Below, in pieces: positions 38,287-47,675 of a stretch of DNA of 64,000 bases; position 1 is the stretch's first letter, and every line of letters starts with the position of its first letter. The stretch spans positions 52,198 through 116,197 of the forward strand of contig JAJZVW010000008.1 of assembly GCA_021847015.1 (NCBI GenBank), written 5' to 3'. Under the pieces are notes generated by a model. The model did no database searches. It worked only from the letters and a program-made list of their open reading frames with translations, and was not told the DNA's origin. A program made the translations under genes and the position numbers. The DNA is from Pseudomonadota bacterium. Lineage in GTDB: Bacteria > Pseudomonadota > Alphaproteobacteria > Rhodospirillales > Magnetospirillaceae.

Positions 38287-39363
38287 TCAGAGGACCGATG
38301 TGAAAACCAGTTCGTAGGCTTCGGCGATGCGGTCCCAGCAATAGCGGGACGTAGCCGCCGCAGCCGCCCGGCGCTCCATCTGCGCAACCACCTGGGGATC
38401 GTTCAGCAGCCAGACGAGGACCCGTTTGAGGTCGCCGACGTCGCCGCTGGTGAAGGTGAAGGCGTCGAGGCCCACCATGTCGAGATGCTCCGGCTGGTCG
38501 CTGACCAGGACCGCGCGGCCATGGGCGAGAGCCCGCGGCAGCATCGCCGGAGGCTCGTCGACCACGGACGGCAAGAGACACAGGTAGGCATGCGTCATCA
38601 GCGCGTCCAGGTGCTCGCTTGAGACCTGGCCGAGGAAGACGATCCTGTCAGGGACGGCGAGGTTGCGGACCTTTTCGCGATATTCCGCATCGCCGTCCCC
38701 CGTTTCGGCGATCACCAGCGGGAGAGGGCCATCGCTCGCGGTGGCGGCGGCAATGGCGTCATGCACGCCCGAGCCGGGAACGAGGCGGTCGGCGACGAGA
38801 ACATATTCGCCGGGGAGCAAGCCCAATTGGGCCAGCCGATCCGCATCCGGCCGTGCCGGCGGGGAAAAGCCATTGGGTATATAAAAGGTCTCGCGGCCAT
38901 AGGTGTCGCGGAAATGCCGTTCCAGCCGCCTGGAGACCACGGTGATGGCGTCGGCGAAGCGGGCGGCGACGGCGTCCGGGGATAGGAGGGAAAGGCCGCG
39001 AACCGGGGCGCCGTCCAGACCATGGACGCTCACCACCGTGCGATGGAGGCCGAGCTTGGCCGCCAGGGTGAACAATCCGCTGCTTTCGGCCGCCCAGAAA
39101 TTGATGATGTCGTAGCCACGGATGCTGCCGACCAGAGACGACAGGAGGGTGTGCGGGAGCGAAACGCCCGTTCCTATCGGCACGGTGGGCAGGCGGATCA
39201 CCCGCGCGCCGTCGATGTTGCCGATGGCGCGGCCGTTTCGCACCGAGAAGATGTCGATGACGTGACCGCGCCGAGCCAGCCGGGAACACACTTCTTCGAG
39301 AGCCCGTTGTATCCCGTCGTGAGCCGGATTGGCCCCGCGCGTACCTATCACAGCGATCCTCAT
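38287..39363 (-). CDS. Glycosyltransferase family 4
   Basis: A 358-residue GT-B glycosyltransferase. N-terminal MRIAVIGTRGANPAHDGIQR is the usual donor/acceptor-domain start; the C-terminal domain has YVLVADRLVPGSGVHDAI, IAETGDGDAEYREKV, VFLGQVSSEHLDALMTHAY, and the EPPAMLPRALAHGRAVLVSD segment that stands where GT4 enzymes have their EPFG...EAMACG motif. It is thought to add a sugar to the lipid-linked repeat unit; donor and acceptor are unknown. Start 39363 is set by the conserved N-terminus. The 113-bp gap to the AsnB-like gene holds no clear signal. Confidence 0.88.
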   Translation of the reverse strand: MRIAVIGTRGANPAHDGIQRALEEVCSRLARRGHVIDIFSVRNGRAIGNIDGARVIRLPTVPIGTGVSLPHTLLSSLVGSIRGYDIINFWAAESSGLFTLAAKLGLHRTVVSVHGLDGAPVRGLSLLSPDAVAARFADAITVVSRRLERHFRDTYGRETFYIPNGFSPPARPDADRLAQLGLLPGEYVLVADRLVPGSGVHDAIAAATASDGPLPLVIAETGDGDAEYREKVRNLAVPDRIVFLGQVSSEHLDALMTHAYLCLLPSVVDEPPAMLPRALAHGRAVLVSDQPEHLDMVGLDAFTFTSGDVGDLKRVLVWLLNDPQVVAQMERRAAAAATSRYCWDRIAEAYELVFTSVL

Positions 39364-39500
39364 CGCTCGGACGTCCTCTCGTGCAGGAGTAACCGCTGCC
39401 GTCGCGCGATTGTCGGCAAAGGCCCCTCCCGGTCTCAATCCGGGCATCCGAGGTAAGGGATTTTCTTAAGGCGCTCCGCGGGTCACCGGCCCATCTTCCG

Positions 39501-40520
39501 TCATGCCGGACGCGCGGAGGCACGGCCGAACGGCCGAAGCCGGGCGAGGAACTCATGGACGACCGTTTGCCACGAGAACCGGCAGGCATACTCCCGGCAC
39601 AGGCTCGCCGGAATATCGAGGGACTTCAGCGCCGCCGCCCCAAGGTCCTCGTCGAGTACGCCGACCGGCGCATCCCCCACCACGTCCAACGGGCCCGGCA
39701 CCGGGAATGCCGCCACCGGCACGCCGGAGGCGAGCGCCTCCAGCATGACCAGCCCGAACGTGTCGGTGCGGCTGGGGAAGACGAACGCGTCGGCGGCGGC
39801 GAAATAGCGGGACAATTCCGCATCGCCGTCGGCGATGCGCCAGTCGGTTTTGGGGAAGCGCCGCATCAGGGCGGACCGCGCCGGCCCATCGCCCACCACC
39901 ATCTTCGTGCCGGGCAGATCGAGAGCGAGGAATGCGGGCAGGTTCTTCTCGACCGCGACGCGGCCGACATACAGGAACAGCGGGCGTGGGACATCGACGA
40001 AGTCTTTGGCTTGGGGGCGGAAGGTGTCGATGTCGACGCCATGGGACCACGGCGCCGCATTGGTGAAGCCCCATTCCCGCAACTCGCGGTAAACCGAGGC
40101 CGACGGGCACAGCACGGCGGACGAGGGCGCATGGAAGCGGCGGATCGCCGCATAGCCCCAGGCAAGCGGTATGCCGGTGCGGGCACGGATATAATGGGGA
40201 AACTTGGTGTGGTAGGCGGTGGTGAAAGGATGCCCGCGCCGGCGGCACCAAGCCCGTGCCGCCCAGCCCAGCGGGCCTTCGGTGGCGATATGTACCGCCT
40301 CGGGCCCGAAATCCTCGAGAATCCGGTCCAGCCGCCGTCCCGGGAACAGGGAGAGCGGGATCTCGGCATAGCCGGGGCAAGGTAGGGTAGGAAAGGCACC
40401 GGGCTCGATCACCGCCGCGACATGGCCGAACGCCCGCACGCGCTCGGCCAGCGTCGCGATCACCCGGACAACGCCGTTGCGTTGCGGGTGCCAAGCGTCC
40501 GTCACGATGGCGATGCGCAT
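39501..40520 (-). CDS. Glycosyltransferase family 4, mannosyltransferase MgtA-like
   Basis: A 339-residue GT4 protein. It has the MRIAIVTDAWHPQRNGVVR start with the Gly-rich nucleotide-sugar loop, HIATEGPLGWAARAWCRR, YHTKFPHYIRARTGI, the GVDIDTFRP motif, LFLYVGRVAVEKNLPAFL, and the catalytic DTFGLVMLEALASGVPV (ExxxxxxxE). This pattern is that of GDP-mannose-dependent alpha-mannosyltransferases; whether it acts on lipids or exopolysaccharide is open. It is the last minus-strand gene before murI. Confidence 0.9.
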   Translation of the reverse strand: MRIAIVTDAWHPQRNGVVRVIATLAERVRAFGHVAAVIEPGAFPTLPCPGYAEIPLSLFPGRRLDRILEDFGPEAVHIATEGPLGWAARAWCRRRGHPFTTAYHTKFPHYIRARTGIPLAWGYAAIRRFHAPSSAVLCPSASVYRELREWGFTNAAPWSHGVDIDTFRPQAKDFVDVPRPLFLYVGRVAVEKNLPAFLALDLPGTKMVVGDGPARSALMRRFPKTDWRIADGDAELSRYFAAADAFVFPSRTDTFGLVMLEALASGVPVAAFPVPGPLDVVGDAPVGVLDEDLGAAALKSLDIPASLCREYACRFSWQTVVHEFLARLRPFGRASARPA

Positions 40521-40599
40521 GAATTCCGATCCTTGAACCAACCGGCCTTCGGTAAGCGGCGGCGAGGCCCGGGGCAAGTGACAGGATGGTGAAAACCGC

Positions 40600-41433
40600 T
40601 CAGAGGTCGATCAGTTCGGCATCGGCGTGGTCCCCCAATTCCGGCAACAGGCGGGCGGCGAGCCGGGCAAAGCGGGCAGGGGCGTCGGTGGTGACGAGGG
40701 ATATGCCGCCCCGGAAATCGGCCGGGGCTTCCAGGTCCATGGCAGCCAGCGTGGCGGCCGCCTCGGCAGCCACCGCTTCGCCGCAATTGACCAGGCGGGG
40801 GGAATCGCCCAGCACCGCGCGCAGCGCGGGGACCAACAGGGGGAAGTGGGTGCATCCGAGGAGAAGGGTGTCGTTGCCCGAGGCCGGCGTGAGCGCATCG
40901 CCGAGGTAATGGCGAACCAGGGCCTCGGCGATGGGGCCTTGGATCATGCCTTCCTCGGCGAAGGCGACGAAAAGAGGGCAGGGCGTTTGCGATACGCGCG
41001 CATCTGGACGGCGGGCGGCGATCGCGCGGGGAAAGGCTCCGGAACGGCACGTGCCCTCGGTGGCGATGACCACGATGCCACCCGACGACGATGCCTCGGC
41101 CGCCGCCGTCGCGCCGGCCTCTACCACTCCCAGCACCGGCAGGGGCGCATGGGCGCGGGTCAAAGCGCCAAGGGCGTGCGCCGAGGCGGTGTTGCAGGCC
41201 ACCACCAGCATCTTTATGCCCCGGCCGGCCAAGTGCGCTCCCGCCTGGAGCGCATACCGCAGGACGGTCTCCGGCGATTTGGAGCCATAGGGCAGCCGGG
41301 CGATATCGCCCAGATAGACCAGGCGTTCCCGTGGAAGCCGGCGGCGCAGCGCCGCAGCGACGGTCAGTCCCCCGACGCCGGAATCGAAGACGCCGATGGG
41401 CAGATCGCGTAGCGCGGGGGATGACGGGGGCAT
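40600..41433 (-). CDS. murI: Glutamate racemase
   Basis: A 277-residue cofactor-independent racemase that supplies D-glutamate for peptidoglycan. The two catalytic Cys motifs VACNTASAHALG and LLGCTHFPLLVPAL are present, together with IGVFDSGVGGLTV and LGDIARLPYGSKSPET. Start ATG 41433 gives a normal N-terminus; in-frame ATGs at 41514 and 41556 would add an unrelated extension, the latter overlapping the divergent small gene. No clear ribosome site is seen at any of them. Confidence 0.94.
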   Translation of the reverse strand: MPPSSPALRDLPIGVFDSGVGGLTVAAALRRRLPRERLVYLGDIARLPYGSKSPETVLRYALQAGAHLAGRGIKMLVVACNTASAHALGALTRAHAPLPVLGVVEAGATAAAEASSSGGIVVIATEGTCRSGAFPRAIAARRPDARVSQTPCPLFVAFAEEGMIQGPIAEALVRHYLGDALTPASGNDTLLLGCTHFPLLVPALRAVLGDSPRLVNCGEAVAAEAAATLAAMDLEAPADFRGGISLVTTDAPARFARLAARLLPELGDHADAELIDL

Positions 41434-41539
41434 AGGGTGTCGTTCGGAGGCGGCCGTCACGACGTCCGGAGCCGCATCGTTGATCTCCCGCGGCGACGCC
41501 TCATCTGTTGACATGGCGGCGGAAGCGGGAGGCTGCGGC

Positions 41540-41770
41540 ATGATCGATCCAATCACGGCAAGCGCGAGAATGCAGGCCGCTATGCTGGAGAGCTGGTTCG
41601 CTATCGGTCAGCACATGCTGACCTACTGGGGCCATTGCATCGACATCCAGCAGCGCTTCCTGCACGAAGCCACGCACCATCGCTGGCATGTCGAATTGCC
41701 TAACGGCGCCTCTTTTACCGATCGTTACGGCCGCCGCGCCCACGACATCGATCCCGAGCGCGACGTGTGA
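41540..41770 (+). CDS. Small protein of unknown function
   Basis: A 76-residue protein, divergent from murI. The first half is an amphipathic/hydrophobic helix-rich stretch (SARMQAAMLESWFAIGQHML, then TYWGHCIDIQQRFLHEA) that recalls phasin-like helical proteins; the second half is polar and ends HDIDPERDV. No family can be named. The residue composition is protein-like and unlike an antisense shadow. Confidence 0.55.
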   Translation: MIDPITASARMQAAMLESWFAIGQHMLTYWGHCIDIQQRFLHEATHHRWHVELPNGASFTDRYGRRAHDIDPERDV

Positions 41771-41979
41771 CGCCCCAACGATCGGGCGGGGGCTCCGCGC
41801 TTTGGCACGGCGTCTTTTCCAGGCCATCGTCAGGACCATATGACAGTCAGGATCGCGAGGAGAGCCGGTTCCCCAAGTTTCCTTCCCAGTTCGGTGTCCC
41901 GAAAGGGAAGGAAGCGTGGAACGCAGTCGGAAACGATGCGTCCGAAGGAGAGCCGCGTCCTTCCTCGCGGTCCCCGTGG

Positions 41980-42010
41980 AGGCCTCCTCCCCCAGCCGGG
42001 AGAGAGGCCT
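41980..42010. terminator. Possible terminator hairpin after rodA
   Basis: AGGCCTCC near 41980 pairs imperfectly with GAGAGGCCT ending 42010, 22 bases past the rodA stop (minus strand). The T-run is missing, so this is tentative. The rest of the 261-bp gap 41771-42031 holds nothing recognisable. Confidence 0.35.
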
Positions 42011-42031
42011 GCATCGTTTTTGCACCGGCGT

Positions 42032-43198
42032 TCAGTCCTCATGGGAGCCGCGCCGGCCGATCTGGACATCGCGGTGGATGTAGGCGCTCATGACCAGCCC
42101 GAAGCCGAACAGGAGCGACAGCATCGCCGTGCCGCCGTAGGAGATCAACGGCAGCGGCACGCCCACGACCGGAACCAATCCCATGACCATCGCGGTGTTG
42201 ATGAAGAAATAGAGGAAGAAGGTGGTGGTGACGCCGAGCGCCACCAGCCGGCCGAACTGGCTGCGGCAGCGTAGCGCGATGGCGTAGCCGTTGGCCACCA
42301 GCAGCACGTACAGGGCCAAAAGGAACAGCCCGCCCACCATGCCCCATTCCTCGGCGAACATGGTGAAGATGAAGTCGGTCTGCTTCTCGGGCAGGAAGTT
42401 GAGCCGACTCTGGGTGCCCATCATGTACCCCTTGCCGAAAATTCCCCCCGAGCCCAGGGCGATCTTCGACTGGGTGATATGGTAGCCCGCACCCAACGGG
42501 TCCGAATCGGGGTCGAGGAAGACGATCAGGCGCTTGCGCTGGTAGTCGTGGAGAAAACTCCAGGCCACCGGCAGCACCGCCAGCGCGCTGGCGATCAGCA
42601 TGCCGAACTTCCAAAGGCGCACGCCGGCGATGAAGAAAATAGCGCCTGACGACATCACCAACATCAGCGCCGTGCCCAGGTCGGGTTGCTTCAGCACCAG
42701 CCCGGTGGGCGCCAGCACCATGATCAGCGGGGGCAACAGGAACAGGGGCCGGCCGATCTCCTGCAGGCTCGCCCCATGGAAATAGCGCGCCAGCGACAGG
42801 ATCAACGCGATCTTCATGATCTCGGACGGCTGCAACTGGATGAAGCCGAGGTCGATCCACCGCTGCGCGCCCATGCCGACCGTACCGCGTATCTGCACGG
42901 CCACCAGCAGGACCATGGCGACCAGATAAAGGGTGTAGGCGTGGCGCATCCAAAAGCGGATATCGACCATGGCGACCAGGAACAGGATGCCCATGCCGAG
43001 GAGGAAGCGGAGCATCTGCTTGAGCGCCCAGGGTTCGAGCGAGCCCTGGGCCGCCGAATACAGAGTGAGGAAACCCACCCCGCACACCGCGGTGATCAGC
43101 GCGATCAGGCTCCAGTTGATCTGCCAGATCTTGTCGCGCCATGTCATTTCGGTGCGGTTGAAGTGCGATGGCTGCCGGGGCGCCAGAGGCAGCATCAT
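42032..43198 (-). CDS. rodA: Peptidoglycan glycosyltransferase RodA (SEDS family)
   Basis: A 388-residue polytopic membrane protein that polymerises lipid II during cell elongation, partnered by PBP2. SEDS signatures include GAQRWIDLGFIQLQPSEIMK, KQPDLGTALMLV, LDPDSDPLGAGYHITQSKIA, GSGGIFGKGYMMGTQSRLNF, LPEKQTDFIFTMFAEEWG and VGVPLPLISYGGTAML. Its start overlaps the mrdA stop by four bases. It is the last gene of the mreBCD-mrdA-rodA elongasome cluster. Confidence 0.96.
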   Translation of the reverse strand: MMLPLAPRQPSHFNRTEMTWRDKIWQINWSLIALITAVCGVGFLTLYSAAQGSLEPWALKQMLRFLLGMGILFLVAMVDIRFWMRHAYTLYLVAMVLLVAVQIRGTVGMGAQRWIDLGFIQLQPSEIMKIALILSLARYFHGASLQEIGRPLFLLPPLIMVLAPTGLVLKQPDLGTALMLVMSSGAIFFIAGVRLWKFGMLIASALAVLPVAWSFLHDYQRKRLIVFLDPDSDPLGAGYHITQSKIALGSGGIFGKGYMMGTQSRLNFLPEKQTDFIFTMFAEEWGMVGGLFLLALYVLLVANGYAIALRCRSQFGRLVALGVTTTFFLYFFINTAMVMGLVPVVGVPLPLISYGGTAMLSLLFGFGLVMSAYIHRDVQIGRRGSHED

Positions 43199-45051
43199 CC
43201 TGGCTCCATGGTCGGGATGATGCCGAGCATGCGCTTCTGGACCTCGAGCATGATGTCGTGGGCGATGGGACCGGCCGCCGATCCCCCGTGGCCGCCGTGC
43301 TCGACCACCACGGCAATGCTGAAGCGCGGCGTCTGCACGGGGGCGAAGGCGACGAACAGGGCGTGGTCGCGCTCCTTCCAGGGGATTTCCTCATTCTTCT
43401 TGTCTGCTTCGCGCTCGCGCGCGGTGATGTGCCGCACCTGGGCGGTACCTGTCTTTCCCGCCATCCACATGCCATCCTCGGTGATGCGCTCGCGATAGGC
43501 GGTGCCCCCTGGCTCGTTGCAAACGGCGAACATGCCCTGGCGCACCACGGCGAGCGAGGCGTGCGATACCTCCAGCGATGGCCAGTTCGGCGGAGGCCGT
43601 CGATGGGCTTCGGTACCGACAATGGCGTCGCGGGCGACATGCGGAACCACACCGTAGCCGTCATTGGCGATCCGCGCCGCCATGGTGGCGAGCTGCAGGG
43701 GGGTGGCCAGGACATAGCCTTGGCCGATACCGTTGACCAGCGTCTCGCCGGGGTGCCAGGGCTGCCCCATCGCCGTTCGTTTCCACTCCCGGTCGGGTAT
43801 GAGGCCGGGCCGTTCGCCGGGAAGGTCGATGCTGGTGGCCGATCCCAGTCCGAAGCGCACAGCCATGTCGTGGATGCGGTCGATGCCGACTCTCCGAGCG
43901 ATTTCGTAAAAATAGACGTCGCAGGAATTCTTGATGGCGCCCACCAGATCCAGCGAGCCGTGGCCGCCGTGCTTCCAGCAGTGGAAGACGAAATTTCCCA
44001 ACTGAACATAGCCTGGACAGAACACTCGCTGGTCGGGGGTGACCGAATTGCTTTCCAGCGCCGCCAGCGCCACCATCGGCTTGAAGGTCGAGCCAGGGGG
44101 ATACTGGGCGGCGATCGGCTTGTTGGTCAGCGGGGCATAGGGGTTGTTGATCAGCTCGCTCCATTCCGTCGAGGACAGGCCGCGGTTGAAGGTGTTGGGG
44201 TCGAAAGAGGGAGTCGACGCCATGACGATGACGTCGCCGGTGTGGATGTCCATCACCACCGCGGCGGCGCTCTGGTCTCCCAGGCGCTGTGCGGCGAATT
44301 CTTGCAGTTTAAGGTCGAGGGTCAGTGTAAGGTTGATGCCCGGCTGGCCCTCTTCGCGCTTCAATTCCCGGATGACGCGCCCGACCGCGTTGACCTCCAG
44401 TTCGCTCTTACCGCCCTTGCCCCTTAGCGCCGGGTCGTAGATTTTCTCCACGCCCGATTTGCCGATGCGGAAGCCGGGAAGTTCGAGCAGGGGATCGGCG
44501 TCGTTGCCGAGGTCCGCCTCCGACGGCGCGGAAACGTAACCGAGGATGTGCGCCCCCAATTGTTCGAGGGGATAGAACCGGCTTTGGCCGACATCGATGA
44601 CCACACCCGGCAGGTCGGGGATGTTGACCTCGACCCGCGCCACCTCCTCCCAGGACAGATTCTCCCGCACGGTGATCGGCACGAACGACCGGTGGCGTCG
44701 CGCGTCCTTGTGGATGCGGGCGCGGTCGCCGTCGGAGAGGGGAATGATCCGGGACAGCTGGTCCAGGGTGTAGTCGATGGAGGGCGTCTGCTCGGGGACC
44801 GCCAGCACACGGTAATTGTGCTGGTTGATCGCCATGGCGACGCCGTTGCGGTCGAGGATGAGTCCGCGGGGCGGCGCCAACAACTGCATGCTGATGCGGT
44901 TGCCCTCGGCTTCCAGCGCGTATTTGTTGGCCTCGACGACCTGGAGGTAGTACATCCGGGCCGCCAGCGCTCCCACCAGCGTGGCTTGCCCGCCGGCAAG
45001 CATGAACGCCCGGCGGGTGAAGAGTTTGGCGCGGTCGTAATCGTGGTACAT
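43195..45051 (-). CDS. mrdA: Penicillin-binding protein 2 (transpeptidase)
   Basis: A 618-residue class B PBP that cross-links peptidoglycan in lateral-wall growth. It has an N-terminal membrane anchor (RRAFMLAGGQATLVGALAAR), a pedestal domain with PRGLILDRNGVAMAIN, and the transpeptidase motifs STFK (in PPGSTFKPMVALAALE), SCD (in KNSCDVYFYE) and KTG (in MAGKTGTAQV). Overlaps rodA; 10 bp separate it from mreD. All catalytic residues are seen. Confidence 0.97.
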   Translation of the reverse strand: MYHDYDRAKLFTRRAFMLAGGQATLVGALAARMYYLQVVEANKYALEAEGNRISMQLLAPPRGLILDRNGVAMAINQHNYRVLAVPEQTPSIDYTLDQLSRIIPLSDGDRARIHKDARRHRSFVPITVRENLSWEEVARVEVNIPDLPGVVIDVGQSRFYPLEQLGAHILGYVSAPSEADLGNDADPLLELPGFRIGKSGVEKIYDPALRGKGGKSELEVNAVGRVIRELKREEGQPGINLTLTLDLKLQEFAAQRLGDQSAAAVVMDIHTGDVIVMASTPSFDPNTFNRGLSSTEWSELINNPYAPLTNKPIAAQYPPGSTFKPMVALAALESNSVTPDQRVFCPGYVQLGNFVFHCWKHGGHGSLDLVGAIKNSCDVYFYEIARRVGIDRIHDMAVRFGLGSATSIDLPGERPGLIPDREWKRTAMGQPWHPGETLVNGIGQGYVLATPLQLATMAARIANDGYGVVPHVARDAIVGTEAHRRPPPNWPSLEVSHASLAVVRQGMFAVCNEPGGTAYRERITEDGMWMAGKTGTAQVRHITAREREADKKNEEIPWKERDHALFVAFAPVQTPRFSIAVVVEHGGHGGSAAGPIAHDIMLEVQKRMLGIIPTMEPG

Positions 45052-45061
45052 CAGCCGCTTC

Positions 45062-45577
45062 CTAGACGTCTTTCAGCAGGGCCATCTGGGTGCGCGCCAG
45101 CGTCCAGGTGAACAGTGGGAAAAGGCCGATGGTGGCCAGGTAACTGGACAGCAGCGGGCGGGGGTCGGAAGGGGCGCCGTTCAGCACGGCCATCAGCAGC
45201 CACGCCAGCACCACGGCGCCTGCGGCCAGCAGCGAGAATGCCCACCATGCCACCATGAAGGTCTTGGCGAGGAAAAAGCGCCGCCGCGACGCCGCCACGC
45301 CCTGAACCAGCAGCAGCACCAGGGCGTAGACTCCCATCGGCGTGCCCGAGAGGACGTCGTAAAGGAGGCCGATCAGGAATGCCGACCAGGCGGGCAGCAA
45401 GTCAGGCCGGTAGATCGCCCAGTAATAGACGCCCATCATCGGCAGCATCGGCGCGATGCCGCCGATGCCTGGCAGATGTGTCGGAAGCGCGGCCGCGAAA
45501 AGGAGGATCAGGGTGACGCCGAACGGAATGAAATGGCGGACCCAGGCATCCATCCGGACCCAGGGCGACGGCTTCAA
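45062..45577 (-). CDS. mreD: Rod shape-determining protein MreD
   Basis: A 171-residue inner-membrane protein with five or six helices; it links MreC and the wall-synthesis enzymes to MreB. The pattern PMLPMMGVYYWAIYRPDLLP, then IGLLYDVLSGTPMGVYAL is characteristic of MreD. Overlaps mreC by four bases. Confidence 0.92.
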   Translation of the reverse strand: MKPSPWVRMDAWVRHFIPFGVTLILLFAAALPTHLPGIGGIAPMLPMMGVYYWAIYRPDLLPAWSAFLIGLLYDVLSGTPMGVYALVLLLVQGVAASRRRFFLAKTFMVAWWAFSLLAAGAVVLAWLLMAVLNGAPSDPRPLLSSYLATIGLFPLFTWTLARTQMALLKDV

Positions 45578-46464
45578 TTCTCGGCCCCTCCGTGACGGCG
45601 GGGAGGCGGCTTTTCCGTGAAGGGGAGAATGCCGCCCAGGCCGTAATCGACGATCGCGACGTATTCCAGCTCATAACGATGGACGAACGGCTCCACCCAT
45701 ATGGTGCCGTCGGCGGCGGACGCAATCACGCCGACCGGAAGACCGGGCGGGAAGGCGGCGCCCGACGACGAGGTGACGACCCGGTCGCCGACCTGGATGT
45801 TGGGGTTGCCGGCGACGTAGCTCAACTTCGGGCGGTCGCGGTTGTCGCCGGCCAATATGGCGCGGGTATGGGTGGATTCCACCATCACCGGCAGGCGCGC
45901 GTTGATGTCGGTCAGCAGCAGGAGGCGGGAGGACCGATCCCCGACCTCGGCGACGTAACCGACCAGGGTTTCGCCGGACAGCACGGCCTGCCCCTTGCGC
46001 ACGCCGTCGCGGGACCCGGCGTTGAGCAGAAGGGACTGGCCGAATCCCGAATCGGTGTCGCCGACGACGCGCGCGGTTATGAACGCGGGATCCGGGTCGG
46101 GAACGAAGTTCAGCTGCTGGTGCAGCACATCGTTTTCATCTTCGAGGTGCCGGGCTACGGTTTGCCAGTGCATCAGGCGCTCGTTTTCGGCGCGGAGACG
46201 GGCGTTCTCCGCCCTGAGCGAGGCGAGCTCGCGCACTTGGGAAACCACCTGGGCGATGGCGCCGGCGGGGCGGGACATGACGTCCAGAACGGGCGTCACC
46301 GCATCGATGACCAGAGCGCGCGTGCGCTCGATCAGAAGCACGTCGGCTTTGCCCAGGAGCATCAGCAGGACGGCCGCCGCCACCAGGGAGAGGAACGTGA
46401 AGCGCTGGGCCAGCAGCCTCAGAGCGGCCAGCCGGCCGAGCGTTCCCGATTGCTTTACCCGCAT
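45574..46464 (-). CDS. mreC: Rod shape-determining protein MreC
   Basis: A 296-residue bitopic protein: cytoplasmic N-terminus, one membrane helix (FLSLVAAAVLLMLLGKAD), a coiled coil (about residues 75-115, ELASLRAENARLRAENERL) and the periplasmic beta domain with ARVVGDTDSGFGQSLLLNAG, GVRKGQAVLSGETLVGYV and GDRVVTSSSGAAFPPGLPVG. It scaffolds PBP2/RodA. Situated between mreB and mreD, overlapping the latter. Confidence 0.95.
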   Translation of the reverse strand: MRVKQSGTLGRLAALRLLAQRFTFLSLVAAAVLLMLLGKADVLLIERTRALVIDAVTPVLDVMSRPAGAIAQVVSQVRELASLRAENARLRAENERLMHWQTVARHLEDENDVLHQQLNFVPDPDPAFITARVVGDTDSGFGQSLLLNAGSRDGVRKGQAVLSGETLVGYVAEVGDRSSRLLLLTDINARLPVMVESTHTRAILAGDNRDRPKLSYVAGNPNIQVGDRVVTSSSGAAFPPGLPVGVIASAADGTIWVEPFVHRYELEYVAIVDYGLGGILPFTEKPPPRRHGGAEN

Positions 46465-46543
46465 CGCTCCCTCACCCTTGGGAACGGCCGCCCGCAGCGG
46501 CGGCCTTGCCGGAAGCAGCCTAAGTCCGTCCCGGTCTTAACGA

Positions 46544-47590
<1,047 letters not shown>

Positions 47591-47675
47591 TCACTCAACA
47601 TTCAGCGTTGCCGATCGACGGGCCGGGAATCCACTCCGGCTTCGTCAGTGTCCCTTGTGGGCGCCCGGTCTTATA

